Notes: generated by a model not told the origin, from the sequence alone. A DNA stretch of 64,000 nucleotides from Algimonas arctica (GCF_014652695.1 NZ_BMZH01000002.1:238656-302655), one strand, 5' to 3'; positions 1-10,372 are shown, counted from the stretch's first letter. Numbers and translations: made by a program.

Positions 1-1288
1 CCAAATTGCCCATCCGCACCCAATCCTGCTGATGCGGGTGGATGACCTGAATGCCGGCAATGATGTGGTGGTCGAGGCCCTTAGCCATCGCTTCCTGATA
101 GAAATGACCGTCGATCATATTGATGATCTGCAAATGGCGCGGAAGGATGTGTTCGAACAGATCTTTGGGCCATTTTTCCAGCGCTTCAGGCAGCAGCGTG
201 TGGTTCGTGTAGTGCAAAGTCTCGCGGGTAATTTCGAGCGCGCGCTCAAACGTATAACCATGCAGATCCATCAAAATCCGGATCAGTTCCGGCACGGCAA
301 TGGCGGGATGCGTGTCATTCAACTGCACCGCGACATGATCGCCTAGATTATCGAGGTTATCATAGTTGGTGAAAAAGCGGCGCAACATGTCTTGCAGTGA
401 CGCGGAGGTAAAGAAGACTTCTTGTTTCAAACGAAGCTCCCGACCCTGCGGCGTATGATCGCCCGGATAGAGAACCTTAGAGATCGTTTCTGCCAACACT
501 TGCTGGCGCGCGGCGGCCATAAAGTCACCATCGTTGAACGTGTCGAGGTTCATCATGCCGGATTGACGCGCGCTCCAAAGACGCAGCGTATTAACGTGAT
601 CGCCTTCCCAGCCCGCAATCGGCATATCAAACGCGACCGCTTGAACCGACTCTGCTGGCGTCCAGGTCGCTTTGCCGTCTGCGTCATGGGTCACATGTCC
701 GCCAAAGCCGATTTCATAAACCACTTCAGGGCGGCGGAATTCCCAGCTATTGCCTTCGAACAACCAGTCTTCCGGCTCTTCCATCTGCCACCCGTCTTCG
801 AGTGTTTGGCGGAAAATGCCGTGTTGGTAGCGGATGCCATAGCCCATGCCAGCCACGCCCGTCGTGGCCATACTATCCATAAAACAAGCCGCCAATCGTC
901 CGAGCCCACCATTGCCCAGCGCCGCGTCTTGTTCGGCGTGCAGCACAGTCTCGACATCAAGACCTTGCGACGCGATGAACTCTTTCGCTTCGCTCAGCAG
1001 GCCCAGATTGGTCAGGTTATCTTCGAGCATTCGCCCGATCATGAATTCCATCGAGAGATAATAGACGCGCTTTTGCTGGCGCGCATAAACGTGCCGCGTC
1101 GTATCGATCCAGCCTTCGACCATACGGTCGCGTACGGCGAGAGACACAGCAACATTCCAATCGCGCGCTTCGGCGTGGGTTTTATCCTTGCCCACGGAAT
1201 ATATGAGGTGGCGCAACACAACATCACCAAAAGGCTCATCATGCAGGTCTTTGGCGTCGTCAATTTTGTGTTTTATCGTTGTCATCAT
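1..1288 (-). CDS. glgP: Glycogen/starch phosphorylase, N-terminal part (runs off the left edge)
   Basis: Releases glucose-1-phosphate from alpha-1,4-glucan with PLP as cofactor (GT35 family, cytoplasm). About 429 N-terminal residues are present out of the usual 800-840; the PLP-lysine half lies outside the window. Family hallmarks are clear: 'YYLSMEFMIGRML' near residue 75, 'LGNGGLGRLAACFMDS', 'GYGIRYQHGIF', and 'VQLNDTHPAIAVPEL' towards the edge. Two ATGs in tandem (1288 and 1285) are possible starts; an AAGGA lies 3 and 6 nt upstream of them, so 1285 has the better spacing. It diverges from glgC across a 209-bp gap that must hold both promoters, which suggests coordinated control of glycogen synthesis and breakdown. 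Confidence 0.95.
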   Translation of the reverse strand, partial: MMTTIKHKIDDAKDLHDEPFGDVVLRHLIYSVGKDKTHAEARDWNVAVSLAVRDRMVEGWIDTTRHVYARQQKRVYYLSMEFMIGRMLEDNLTNLGLLSEAKEFIASQGLDVETVLHAEQDAALGNGGLGRLAACFMDSMATTGVAGMGYGIRYQHGIFRQTLEDGWQMEEPEDWLFEGNSWEFRRPEVVYEIGFGGHVTHDADGKATWTPAESVQAVAFDMPIAGWEGDHVNTLRLWSARQSGMMNLDTFNDGDFMAAARQQVLAETISKVLYPGDHTPQGRELRLKQEVFFTSASLQDMLRRFFTNYDNLDNLGDHVAVQLNDTHPAIAVPELIRILMDLHGYTFERALEITRETLHYTNHTLLPEALEKWPKDLFEHILPRHLQIINMIDGHFYQEAMAKGLDHHIIAGIQVIHPHQQDWVRMGNL

Positions 1289-1497
1289 CGATCCTTACGA
1301 TGATTTTGCGGCTCTGAATAGCGGAAGCGGCGAGAATCTGACAACGCTGTCATCAAGACTGCATAATTATCAGGCGATTGATGCAGTTTGAGGCGTTTTC
1401 GGCGGGATAATTTGTCAAACCAGCGAAAAAGCCTTTAGGCCAAGCCCGCCAATTATGCTTAAGTTACCCCATAAGATAAAAAGAACAGCGAGGGTGC

Positions 1498-2769
1498 ATG
1501 GTACAAACAAAGGCATTTGGGTCTAATCGCCGACTGGGCGAAAAGACATTGGCCATGGTTTTGGCGGGAGGACGCGGGTCACGCCTCAAGGACCTAACCG
1601 AAATTCGCGCCAAGCCCGCCGTCTATTTCGGCGGCAAGTTCCGCATCATCGATTTCGCTTTGTCGAACGCCATGAATAGCGGCATCAAACGTATCGCCGT
1701 CGCCACGCAGTATAAGCAACACAGCCTCATCCGCCATTTACAACGCGGCTGGAATTTCTACCGCGCCGAACGCAATGAGTCCTTTGATATTATGCCGGCC
1801 TCACAGACGATGTCTGATGACCGCTGGTATGAAGGCACCGCTGACGCGGTTTATCAAAACATTCCCATCATCGAAAGTTATGAAAACGTCGAATACATCG
1901 TCGTTCTTGCGGGCGATCATATCTATAAAATGGATTATGAGCTAATGCTGGAAGAGCATGTGACGTCTGGCGCAGATGTCACGGTCGGCTGTCTTGAAGT
2001 CTCGAAGAAAGACGCTCAGGCTTTTGGCGTGATGCATGTCGATGAAAATGACGTGATCACCGATTTCTTGGAGAAACCCTCTGATCCGCCGACCATTCCC
2101 GGCATGACAGATGTCTGCCTCGCCTCCATGGGCATTTACGTCTTCACTAAAGAGTTTCTATTCCAACAACTCAAACGCGATGCGGCAGATCCGGAAACGG
2201 ACCGCGATTTCGGCAAAAACATCATTCCCTACATCGTCAAACACGGCAAAGCGCAAGCCCACCGCTTTACGAAATCATGCGTCCGCTCTGCGGGCGAAGA
2301 GGAGGCCTATTGGCGCGATGTCGGCACGGTCGACGCCTATATGGAAGCTAATCTGGACCTCTGTTCCCTCGAACCAGCGCTCAACTTATATGACAAAGAC
2401 TGGCCGATCTGGACCTATTCGGAACTCGCTCCGTCCGCGAAATTCATCCATGATGAGGTCGGAAGGCGCGGCCATGCGGTCAATTCTCTGGTGTCGGCGG
2501 GGTGTATCGTGTCCGGCGCGCGGGTTGATCAAAGCCTGTTATTCACCAGCGTCAATGTCCATTCCTATAGCACGCTGAAACGCGCCATCGTATTGCCGGG
2601 CGTGGATATTGGCGAAGTGACACAGTTAACCAATGTCGTCATTGATCGCGGCGTGAAAATTCCCAATGGTCTTGCCGTTGGGAATGATGCTGAGCTGGAT
2701 GCCAAACGCTTCTACCGTACGGAGAACGGCGTCTGCCTGATTACCCAAGCGATGATCGACGCGCTCTAG
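1498..2769 (+). CDS. glgC: Glucose-1-phosphate adenylyltransferase (ADP-glucose pyrophosphorylase)
   Basis: Makes ADP-glucose from ATP and glucose-1-phosphate, the committed and usually allosterically controlled step of glycogen synthesis. It has 423 residues, the normal length. The N-terminal nucleotidyltransferase signature '[12 protein letters not shown]' followed by '[17 protein letters not shown]' is intact, as are 'GTADAVYQN' and '[12 protein letters not shown]'. The C-terminal part is the left-handed beta-helix typical of GlgC. A GAGGG lies just before the ATG. It is the first gene of a rightward glgC-glgA-glgX/malQ-pgm operon, with only 6 nt before glgA. Confidence 0.97.
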   Translation: MVQTKAFGSNRRLGEKTLAMVLAGGRGSRLKDLTEIRAKPAVYFGGKFRIIDFALSNAMNSGIKRIAVATQYKQHSLIRHLQRGWNFYRAERNESFDIMPASQTMSDDRWYEGTADAVYQNIPIIESYENVEYIVVLAGDHIYKMDYELMLEEHVTSGADVTVGCLEVSKKDAQAFGVMHVDENDVITDFLEKPSDPPTIPGMTDVCLASMGIYVFTKEFLFQQLKRDAADPETDRDFGKNIIPYIVKHGKAQAHRFTKSCVRSAGEEEAYWRDVGTVDAYMEANLDLCSLEPALNLYDKDWPIWTYSELAPSAKFIHDEVGRRGHAVNSLVSAGCIVSGARVDQSLLFTSVNVHSYSTLKRAIVLPGVDIGEVTQLTNVVIDRGVKIPNGLAVGNDAELDAKRFYRTENGVCLITQAMIDAL

Positions 2770-2775
2770 ACACTG

Positions 2776-4227
2776 ATGGCCAAATCCCCGTCCAAAAAAC
2801 GCATTCTGCATGTCGCGTCAGAAGCTTACCCGCTGATAAAAACAGGCGGGCTGGCTGACGTCGTTGGGGCCTTGCCTTTGGCGCTAGACGCCACAGGGGC
2901 CGTGGAAAGTACCGTTTTCCTGCCGGGATTTCCCGCCGTAATGACGGGACTGATCGACGTTAAACTCTACGCCAAAGCGACCGCGTTGGACGGATCCCCC
3001 GTGCGGCTCCTGAGCGGCAAAACGCGGACGGGCTTACGGGTTATTGCCGCCGATTGCGCGCCGCTATTTGGCTATGCTGGCAACCCCTACCAAAATGCGG
3101 ATGGATCGGAACGCGCGGGCAATGGGCTTGCATTTGCCAGTTTCTCAAAGCTCGCTGCCGAGGTCGCAATGGGGATCGGACGGCGCAAAGGTTTTGACGT
3201 GTTGCACGCCCATGACTGGCAAGCCGGACTGGCCGCCGCCTATTTGAAAATAGCCCGCGCCCCTGTCACCACAGTGTTCACCATCCATAATCTGGCCTTT
3301 CAGGGACTTTTCCCCCGCGCTTTGCTGGATAAAATCAGCCTCCCTTCGTCCGTTTTTCAGGAAGATGGTCTTGAATATTGGGACAAGGTCAGCTGTCTGA
3401 AATCCGGGCTCGTCTATAGCGATTGGATCACAACCGTCAGCCCGACCTATGCGCTTGAAATCCAGATGGATGAGAGCGGGATGGGGTTTGCGGGTCTCTT
3501 ACGAAGTCGCTCTGAACGCTTGCGGGGGGTCCTGAATGGCGTAGATCAAACCGTTTGGAATCCCGCAATTGACGCGGATATAACCACGCCGTTCTCAGCG
3601 ACCGATTGGTCCGGCAAGGCGATCAATAAACGCGCGCTGCAAGATCAATTAGGTCTGTCCAAAAAAGCCAGCGGCCCGCTGTTCACCATCATCTCGCGCC
3701 TGACCGGACAAAAAGGGCTCGACCTTGTACCGGACCTCTTAGACGGGATTGTCGCGCGCGGAGGACAGCTTGCCCTGCTGGGTTCGGGCGACACCGCGAT
3801 TGAGCGCGCCTTTATGGCTGCGCAAGATCGTCATCCCGATCATATCTCGATTACCATCGGTTATGACGAGCCTTTCGCGCATCAATTACAAGCGGGCGCT
3901 GACGCGATCCTTATTCCGTCGCGGTTCGAACCCTGCGGCCTGACGCAGCTTTGCGCCATGCGCTACGGCACGATCCCGGTGACGTCGCGCGTCGGTGGGT
4001 TGATGGACACGGTTATCGGCGCAACCCCGGCGAGTGTCGCTAACGGAGCCGCGACTGGTGTAACTTTTTATCCCGTCGGCCCGCACATGCTCTGGGCAGC
4101 GATTGACCGAACATTTTCGCTCTTTGCGGACGCACCGGTCTGGAACCGGATGATTGACACCGCAATTGGACAGGACTTCGGCTGGACCTTGCCCGCGCAA
4201 GATTATTTGGCGCTCTATACATCATGA
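2776..4227 (+). CDS. glgA: Glycogen synthase (ADP-glucose-dependent)
   Basis: GT5 glycosyltransferase that extends alpha-1,4-glucan from ADP-glucose. It has 483 residues, typical of bacterial GlgA. The N-terminal ADP-glucose site 'KTGGLADVVGALP' lies at about residues 22-34, 'HAHDWQAGL' near residue 143, and the C-terminal catalytic block with 'SRFEPCGLTQLCAMRYG' and 'GGLMDTV' near residue 380. Its TGA stop overlaps the ATG of the next gene in an ATGA quartet, so translation is probably coupled. Confidence 0.97.
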   Translation: MAKSPSKKRILHVASEAYPLIKTGGLADVVGALPLALDATGAVESTVFLPGFPAVMTGLIDVKLYAKATALDGSPVRLLSGKTRTGLRVIAADCAPLFGYAGNPYQNADGSERAGNGLAFASFSKLAAEVAMGIGRRKGFDVLHAHDWQAGLAAAYLKIARAPVTTVFTIHNLAFQGLFPRALLDKISLPSSVFQEDGLEYWDKVSCLKSGLVYSDWITTVSPTYALEIQMDESGMGFAGLLRSRSERLRGVLNGVDQTVWNPAIDADITTPFSATDWSGKAINKRALQDQLGLSKKASGPLFTIISRLTGQKGLDLVPDLLDGIVARGGQLALLGSGDTAIERAFMAAQDRHPDHISITIGYDEPFAHQLQAGADAILIPSRFEPCGLTQLCAMRYGTIPVTSRVGGLMDTVIGATPASVANGAATGVTFYPVGPHMLWAAIDRTFSLFADAPVWNRMIDTAIGQDFGWTLPAQDYLALYTS

Positions 4228-7200
4228 CAGATTGGCCTTTAGGCGCCGTCCCGACAGAGAGCGGGACGCAGTTTTCCCTCTTTTCTGCCCATGCGACAGC
4301 CGTCACGCTCTGCTTATTTGAGGGCGATACTGAAACAGACCGGATCGCGCTGTCCCGCGCAGGTCATATCTGGTCGGTGCATGTGCCCGAAGTCTATGTC
4401 GGCCAAGCCTATGGCTACCGCGTGGACGGGCCCTACGCCCCGTCAGATGGCCACCGTTTCAACCCCTATAAATTGCTGATTGATCCCTACGCCAAAGCGC
4501 TCCGCGGATCGATTATCGAACATCCATCTATCTATGGCCATATTGGCGACGATGATCTGTCGTTTAACAATCAGGACAGCGCCGCCTATATGCCTAAGGG
4601 CGTTGTTACCGCTCCGAACCCACGGCGCGACTGGGTGCGCCCCGCGACGCCGTGGGCTGACACGCTGATTTACGAAGCCAATGTCAAAGGGCTGACGCAA
4701 AACCACCTCGCCGTAAAACCCGCCCTGCGCGGAACGGTTGAGGCTTTGGCCAATCCGGCTCTGATCGGGCATCTTACAGATCTCGGCGTGACGGCGTTGG
4801 AGCTACTGCCGCTGCAGCAATTCCATTCCGAGCCACACCTGACAAAAATGGGCTTGTCTAATTATTGGGGCTATAATCCGATCAACTATTTCACCCCGCA
4901 TGGGGCCTATTTGGGCCGCGCGGGCAAAGAGGGAATGCGCAGCGGCGTCCGCGCGTTACACGCGGCGGGCATCGAGGTCATTTTGGACGTTGTTTATAAC
5001 CATACGGCGGAAAGCTGGCGGTATGGTCCGACCCTCTCCTATAAGGGAATCGACAACGCCTCCTATTATGCACTGCAAAATGACAGCCGATTTTATGTCA
5101 ATCATACAGGCACGGGCAACATGCTCGATATGCGCAGCGAGGCCGTGCGCGATTTGACGCTGGCAAGCTTACGCCATTGGGTGACAGAATTTGGCATCGA
5201 CGGGTTTCGCTTTGATCTGGCCCCGACCTTAGGGCGCATGGGCCAAGGGTTCGATGCCGCCGCACCCTTGTTCAAATCCATTAAGAACGACCCGATCTTA
5301 TCGAGCGTGAAACTGATTGCAGAGCCGTGGGATATCGGTCCGCATGGCTACCAACTCGGGCGGTTCCCGAATGGTTGGGCGGAATGGAATGACGAGTACC
5401 GCGATGCGCTGCGTAGCTTCTGGCGTGGGGACGCGCATGCGCATCAGTCGCTGGCGGGCAAGCTGCTTGGGTCCTCAGAGCGCTTTGACCATAATGATCG
5501 AAACGTGTGGAGTTCGGTGAATTTCCTCGCCGCGCATGACGGCTTTACCTTGCATGACACCGTTAGCTTTAACGACAAGCATAACGGCGCCAATGGCGAG
5601 GATAATCGCGACGGGCACGGACATAATCTCTCGGACAATATGGGCGTGGAAGGCCCGACCGATGACCCCCAAATCATTGCGCGGCGCCGCGACCGGAAAG
5701 TCGCCATGGTCGCGACACTGCTGCTGAGCCAAGGCACACCAATGCTACTGGCCGGTGATGAATTCGGGCAGAGCCAGAACGGTAATAATAACGCCTATTG
5801 TCAGGACAATGTCACGACGTGGCTGGATTGGGACGTGGCGGATCCTGAGCTCATCCGACAGGTCCAAACCCTGAGTGCGCTGCGCCGCCGCTACCCGCAT
5901 TTTCGTCAAAGTCAGTTCCTGCATGGACAACCGCTCGAAAGCTCCGCTTTTCCCGATGTGCAATGGATCACGCCAGACGGGAAACTGATGTCCGTCGCCG
6001 ACTGGGAACAACCGGATCGCCCCTGTCTGGGATTGGCCCTCGCCATGACGGATGAGCCGACAGTGGCCGTCTTTTTTAATCGCGGCGCGACAACGCACAT
6101 CACCTTATCGGAACACTGGGCGCCTGTTTTTGGCACGCGCGAACTGAGCGGTGACGCGGTCGCTGTTTTCGAGCTGCCCGTCACGCACGTCCCGGATTGG
6201 GAGCGTCATGCCCGGATCACCGCTCACGCAAAAGCATCCGGACTACATGAGGGCTTCCGCGATATATCGGGTCATTGGCATGCCATGACAGACGTAACGC
6301 GAGATGCACTTTTGACGGCGCTGGACATTGATTTGACAAGACCCGTCCTTCAATCATCCAACCAGACCCAAGATAATGACACGCCGATCGCCACTGTCTT
6401 TGGGGCAGAAAAACTAACCACGCTCGGCGGCGTCTGGGGCGTCACGACCGCGCTCTATGCGCTGCATAGCCAACAGAGTTGGGGCATCGGAGATTTCGAA
6501 ACACTGGCGCAACTGGCGGAAGGCTTGGCCCCGACCGGATGTGATTTTATCGGCATCAATCCCGTCCACGCCCTGTTTCCCGGCGCGCCGCATTTGTTCG
6601 CGCCTTATTCCGTCTCGTCGCGTGAATTCCTCAACATCATGCATATCGCACCGGATCAATTGCCTGAATGGGAGGGATCAAAACCTGAGATTTCCACCCC
6701 GGAATTCGTTGATTACGCGACAGTCTATACAGCGAAATCAGCTGCCTTTGCGCGTGCCTTTTCGTCCTTTTGTTCCCTGCCTGACGACCACCCCCGCCAG
6801 ATAGCTTTTAGCGCCTACAAGCTGTTGCGCGGCGCGGCGCTATCGCAGCACGCGCTCTATGATGTGTTGTTCGAGCAATTGCCCGAAGAACGCCAAACCT
6901 ATGCCGGATGGCGGAACTTTGCGCCAGACTTGCACGATCCGCAAAGCGCGGCCTGCGCAGATTTTGCGGCGGCGCATGCGGTCCGGATTGACTATTACGC
7001 TTACCTTCAATGGAACGCGGAGTTGCAGTTGGCTGACGCGCAAGCCCGCGCTAAAACCGCCGGAATGCGAATTGGACTCTACCTCGATTTGGCGGTCGGC
7101 GTGGTCCCGGGCGGATCGGATGTCTGGCGCAACCGCGGCGCTTTCGCGGCCAATATGAGCCTCGGCGCGCCGGGGGATGCAGCCAATCCTGTGGGTCAGC

Positions 7201-7994
7201 GCTGGGACTTACTGCCGCTTCGGCCCGATCGTTTCGAAGACGCCCAACCCGCTGATCGCGCCTTTCGCGCCGCGTTACGCGCCGTCATGACCCACGCCGG
7301 CGCTGTTCGCATTGACCATGTCTTGGGCCTGTCGCGAAGCTTCTGGATCCCTGAGGACGCCCCCGGCGGTTACGTCACCTACCCGTTTGCACGCCTGATG
7401 CAGATTATCAGCGAAGAATCCCGTGCGACGTCCTGCATTATCTTTGGGGAAGATCTCGGTACCGTGCCAGACGGCTTCCGCGCGCAAATGGCGGCGTATG
7501 ACCTACTCGGCTGTTCGGTACAGATGATCGAACGCGGCCATCGCGGCGAAATGTTGCCCCGCGACGCCGCACGTCAGTTGGCCATGAATGCCTGGTCCAA
7601 TCATGACTTCCCCACGGTCGCGGGCTTTTGGACAGAACGCGATCTGGCCTGGCGCGAGCAATTAAACATTGGGCGAGACAGCCTGCCGTGGGAGCGCGAA
7701 CAACGCGCGCGTGATCGACAGGCGATGGCAGAGATGACCGGTCTTCCCGACACGCCCGCCCATTTGAAGGGTGAGCATATGGCCGCGTTACAAGCCTATC
7801 TCGCCACCGGGCCTTCGCTGGCCTTCGCAGTGCAATTGGACGATTTATTGCTTTCTGAAGATCAACCCAATGTTCCCGGCACGACATCAGAGCAACCCAA
7901 TTGGCGACGACGCACGCCGCTGTCGATCGAAGCGTTGCTGAATGACGCTGACGCGCTTACCATACTTCATGCGATTGCCGCCGCCCGTCCGTAG
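4224..7994 (+). CDS. Fused glycogen debranching enzyme / 4-alpha-glucanotransferase (GlgX-MalQ)
   Basis: A 1256-residue two-enzyme protein. Residues 1-~680 are a GlgX-type debranching enzyme: a CBM48 module followed by a GH13 barrel with nucleophile Asp331 ('GFRFDLAP'), acid/base Glu367 ('AEPWDIG') and Asp439 ('AAHDGFT'). A linker of about 40 residues leads to a GH77 (MalQ-type) amylomaltase from about residue 722, with 'SQQSWGIGDF', nucleophile Asp1031 ('RIDHVLGLSR'), Glu1076 ('FGEDLGTVP') and Asp1128 ('SNHDFPTVAG'). Both catalytic triads look intact and the frame is open throughout. By family, GlgX cuts alpha-1,6 branches left by phosphorylase and MalQ disproportionates the freed maltodextrins; fusion would pass product directly. 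It overlaps glgA by 4 nt. GlgX and MalQ are normally separate genes. Confidence 0.93.
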   Translation: MTDWPLGAVPTESGTQFSLFSAHATAVTLCLFEGDTETDRIALSRAGHIWSVHVPEVYVGQAYGYRVDGPYAPSDGHRFNPYKLLIDPYAKALRGSIIEHPSIYGHIGDDDLSFNNQDSAAYMPKGVVTAPNPRRDWVRPATPWADTLIYEANVKGLTQNHLAVKPALRGTVEALANPALIGHLTDLGVTALELLPLQQFHSEPHLTKMGLSNYWGYNPINYFTPHGAYLGRAGKEGMRSGVRALHAAGIEVILDVVYNHTAESWRYGPTLSYKGIDNASYYALQNDSRFYVNHTGTGNMLDMRSEAVRDLTLASLRHWVTEFGIDGFRFDLAPTLGRMGQGFDAAAPLFKSIKNDPILSSVKLIAEPWDIGPHGYQLGRFPNGWAEWNDEYRDALRSFWRGDAHAHQSLAGKLLGSSERFDHNDRNVWSSVNFLAAHDGFTLHDTVSFNDKHNGANGEDNRDGHGHNLSDNMGVEGPTDDPQIIARRRDRKVAMVATLLLSQGTPMLLAGDEFGQSQNGNNNAYCQDNVTTWLDWDVADPELIRQVQTLSALRRRYPHFRQSQFLHGQPLESSAFPDVQWITPDGKLMSVADWEQPDRPCLGLALAMTDEPTVAVFFNRGATTHITLSEHWAPVFGTRELSGDAVAVFELPVTHVPDWERHARITAHAKASGLHEGFRDISGHWHAMTDVTRDALLTALDIDLTRPVLQSSNQTQDNDTPIATVFGAEKLTTLGGVWGVTTALYALHSQQSWGIGDFETLAQLAEGLAPTGCDFIGINPVHALFPGAPHLFAPYSVSSREFLNIMHIAPDQLPEWEGSKPEISTPEFVDYATVYTAKSAAFARAFSSFCSLPDDHPRQIAFSAYKLLRGAALSQHALYDVLFEQLPEERQTYAGWRNFAPDLHDPQSAACADFAAAHAVRIDYYAYLQWNAELQLADAQARAKTAGMRIGLYLDLAVGVVPGGSDVWRNRGAFAANMSLGAPGDAANPVGQRWDLLPLRPDRFEDAQPADRAFRAALRAVMTHAGAVRIDHVLGLSRSFWIPEDAPGGYVTYPFARLMQIISEESRATSCIIFGEDLGTVPDGFRAQMAAYDLLGCSVQMIERGHRGEMLPRDAARQLAMNAWSNHDFPTVAGFWTERDLAWREQLNIGRDSLPWEREQRARDRQAMAEMTGLPDTPAHLKGEHMAALQAYLATGPSLAFAVQLDDLLLSEDQPNVPGTTSEQPNWRRRTPLSIEALLNDADALTILHAIAAARP

Positions 7995-8026
7995 TAGGCC
8001 CGGCTTTTAGACACAAAGATCCTATT

Positions 8027-9649
8027 ATGACTGACGTTCAAACCACGCGCTATGATGACCAAAAACCCGGCACATCAGGCTTGCGTAAGACCGTGAGCGT
8101 CTTCAAACAGCCGCATTATTTGGAGAACTTCGTCCAAGCGATCTTTGATTGCGTACCCGAGCTCAAAGGCGGGCTTCTGATCCTTGGCGGTGACGGGCGT
8201 TATCATAATGATGTCGCCATTCAGACGATCCTGCGGATTGCTGCCGCCAATGGCGTGGCCAAAGTGATGGTCGGGAAAGACGGTATTCTCTCGACGCCCG
8301 CTGTCTCCAACATGATCCGTCAATATGGGGCGAACGGCGGCTTTGTTTTGTCGGCGAGCCATAACCCCGGTGGGCCAGACGGTGATTTCGGGATTAAATA
8401 TAATGTGTCCAATGGCGGACCGGCCGCGACGTCTCTCACCGATGCCGTTTTCGAGCGGACCAAAGTGATGGAACATTATCAAATCGCAGACGGGCATGTC
8501 GATCTAAGCACGCTTGGCCATTCGAACCTAGGCGCGATGGCCGTGAGCGTGTTTGATCCCGTAACCGATTATGCGGACCTGATGGAAACCCTGTTTGATT
8601 TCGAAACAATTCGGCGGTTTCTCACGAGCGACCTCTCCCTGATATTCGATGCGATGCATGCCGTGACGGGACCCTACGCGCAGGAAATATTTGTACGCCG
8701 CCTTGGCGTGAATTCAGACGCGCTCATGAACGCGACACCCCTGCCTGATTTTGGGGGCGGTCATCCGGACCCGAACCCCGTTTACGCCAAGGCACTATTC
8801 GACCGAATGTTTGGCGATGACGCGCCCGATTTTGGCGCGGCGTCTGATGGCGACGGCGACCGCAACATCGTCTTGGGACGCGGCGTTTATGTCAGCCCGT
8901 CGGACAGCCTCGCGGTCATCACGGCCAACGCCCACCTCGCCCCCGCCTATCGGGATGGAATCAAAGGCGTCGCACGGTCTATGCCCACGAGCCGCGCCTC
9001 CGATGTCGTCGCCGCTGCCATGGGCATTGAGAGCTTTGAGACTCCAACCGGGTGGAAATATTTCGGCAACCTCTTGGATGCAGGCCGCATCACCGTCTGC
9101 GGTGAGGAAAGCGCCGGGACGTCATCTGATCATGTGCGAGAGAAAGATGGGCTGTGGGCGATTTTGATGTGGCTTAACATCCTCGCCGTCCGTCGATTGA
9201 GCGTCCAAGACATCCTGACCGACCATTGGGCCACCTATGGGCGTCATTATTACAGTCGCCATGATTATGAGTCCGTCGCCGCCGATAAAGCCGAAGACGT
9301 CATGGCGCGACTACAAGGCCAACTCACAACCCTGCCCGGAACAACGCTCCGTAAGGAAACGATCAGCGCCGCCGACAGTTTCACCTATCACGACCCGATC
9401 GATGGATCTGTGACTGAGAACCAAGGCCTTCGCGTTATGTTTGAAAGCGGGTCGCGCTTTGTCATGCGCCTGTCCGGCACCGGCACAGCCGGGGCGACAT
9501 TACGGCTCTATCTCGAAGCCTATGAACCCAAAGATGGCGACCATCATGCGGACCTTTCCAAACGGCTGGAGCCCATTGCGGCCATCGCTGAAGACTTAAC
9601 GAATTTACGCCAGACTGTTGGACGCGACGGGCCCTCGGTCGTGTCTTAA
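8027..9649 (+). CDS. pgm: Phosphoglucomutase (alpha-D-glucose)
   Basis: Interconverts glucose-6-phosphate and glucose-1-phosphate, linking glycolysis to the GlgC and GlgP reactions. It has 540 residues, as expected for the alpha-D-phosphohexomutase family. The N-terminal 'KPGTSGLRK', the active-site phosphoserine loop 'LSASHNPGGPDGDFGIKYN', the metal loop 'SDGDGDRN', 'CGEESAGTSSDH' and the C-terminal phosphate loop 'RLSGTGTAG' are all present. It is last in the glycogen operon, 32 nt after the fusion gene, and converges on the fixK-like gene 20 nt away. No obvious terminator lies between them. Confidence 0.96.
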   Translation: MTDVQTTRYDDQKPGTSGLRKTVSVFKQPHYLENFVQAIFDCVPELKGGLLILGGDGRYHNDVAIQTILRIAAANGVAKVMVGKDGILSTPAVSNMIRQYGANGGFVLSASHNPGGPDGDFGIKYNVSNGGPAATSLTDAVFERTKVMEHYQIADGHVDLSTLGHSNLGAMAVSVFDPVTDYADLMETLFDFETIRRFLTSDLSLIFDAMHAVTGPYAQEIFVRRLGVNSDALMNATPLPDFGGGHPDPNPVYAKALFDRMFGDDAPDFGAASDGDGDRNIVLGRGVYVSPSDSLAVITANAHLAPAYRDGIKGVARSMPTSRASDVVAAAMGIESFETPTGWKYFGNLLDAGRITVCGEESAGTSSDHVREKDGLWAILMWLNILAVRRLSVQDILTDHWATYGRHYYSRHDYESVAADKAEDVMARLQGQLTTLPGTTLRKETISAADSFTYHDPIDGSVTENQGLRVMFESGSRFVMRLSGTGTAGATLRLYLEAYEPKDGDHHADLSKRLEPIAAIAEDLTNLRQTVGRDGPSVVS

Positions 9650-9669
9650 AGGGTCCTGAGGCGCGCCGA

Positions 9670-10308
9670 CTAAGCCGCCATCATACCGGCACATCTCCGC
9701 AGTCCGTCAAACCGATTGATCTGCGCGGTATGTGTGTCCGGCAGACCGATCAGGCCAAGACTTTTAAGCTCATTCAAGCGTCGGCTCACGGTTTCACGCG
9801 AAAGGCCGAGGTAATCGGCTATATCGAGCCGCGACATCGGCAAACTAACCTCAAGACCGTCGGCATTCGGACCTTGGCGCCGCAAACGCCGGTCCGCCAA
9901 CATAACGAGGAACGCCGCAACCCGTGCTTCCGAGGATGTTTTGGTGAGGGTCATCATCAGGTTCTGCGTGTCTTCGATCTTGCGGAAACTATGGTTCATG
10001 ATTTGGGCGCGCAGCCCAGCATCGGTTTCCAGCGCTGAAATCGACACACTTTGAATGCCTGCGCTGGTGACAGTCACCGCCCCATCCATATGGTCGCCAT
10101 GCGGCGACAGACCGAAAAACTCACCTTCGGTGCAAAACCCGGTGATCTGACGGCGGCTATCTTCGAGCAAGCGGAACGTCATCACGACACCGCTATTGAC
10201 CCGGAAAATACGTGTGGCGCTATCGCCTTGGTGATAGATCGGCGTCTTGTCCGGATAGACCCGGATCGTGCCAAAACCATTGTGCGCGTCGTGTATGTCG
10301 GTTTGCAT
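9670..10308 (-). CDS. fixK: Crp/Fnr-family transcription regulator, FixK-like
   Basis: A 212-residue DNA-binding regulator with an N-terminal cyclic-nucleotide-type beta-roll and a C-terminal winged helix. It lacks the N-terminal cysteine cluster of Fnr, so it does not sense oxygen through an Fe-S cluster; this and its place beside fixLJ and cco genes argue for the FixK role. The recognition helix reads 'LSRETVSRRLNELKSLG'. The S-R-E-T-V-S-R core combines the arginine of Crp (equivalent to R180, which reads the first G of GTGA) with the serine of Fnr/FixK. That fits the GTGAC-N4-GTCAC boxes found upstream of ccoN, ccoG and fixL. ATG at 10308 follows GGGAAA; a GTG at 10314 is the alternative start. 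Confidence 0.88.
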   Translation of the reverse strand: MQTDIHDAHNGFGTIRVYPDKTPIYHQGDSATRIFRVNSGVVMTFRLLEDSRRQITGFCTEGEFFGLSPHGDHMDGAVTVTSAGIQSVSISALETDAGLRAQIMNHSFRKIEDTQNLMMTLTKTSSEARVAAFLVMLADRRLRRQGPNADGLEVSLPMSRLDIADYLGLSRETVSRRLNELKSLGLIGLPDTHTAQINRFDGLRRCAGMMAA

Positions 10309-10329
10309 GGTCACTTTCCCGTTTGACGA

Positions 10330-10343
10330 GACCTGTTTAGGTC
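10330..10343. promoter_or_regulatory. 14-bp inverted repeat 22 nt upstream of the fixK start
   Basis: GACCT-GTTT-AGGTC, a perfect 5-4-5 dyad just before the start codon. It differs from the GTGAC-N4-GTCAC boxes elsewhere in the Fix region. Its position near the start suggests an autoregulatory or repressor site, but the cognate protein is unknown. Confidence 0.35.
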
Positions 10344-10372
10344 ACGCCGGGAATCAATGTCAGTGCGGTATT

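Noticed and set aside
9670-10308. Fnr-type direct oxygen sensor
   Set aside because: Lacks the N-terminal cysteine cluster needed for the 4Fe-4S centre.
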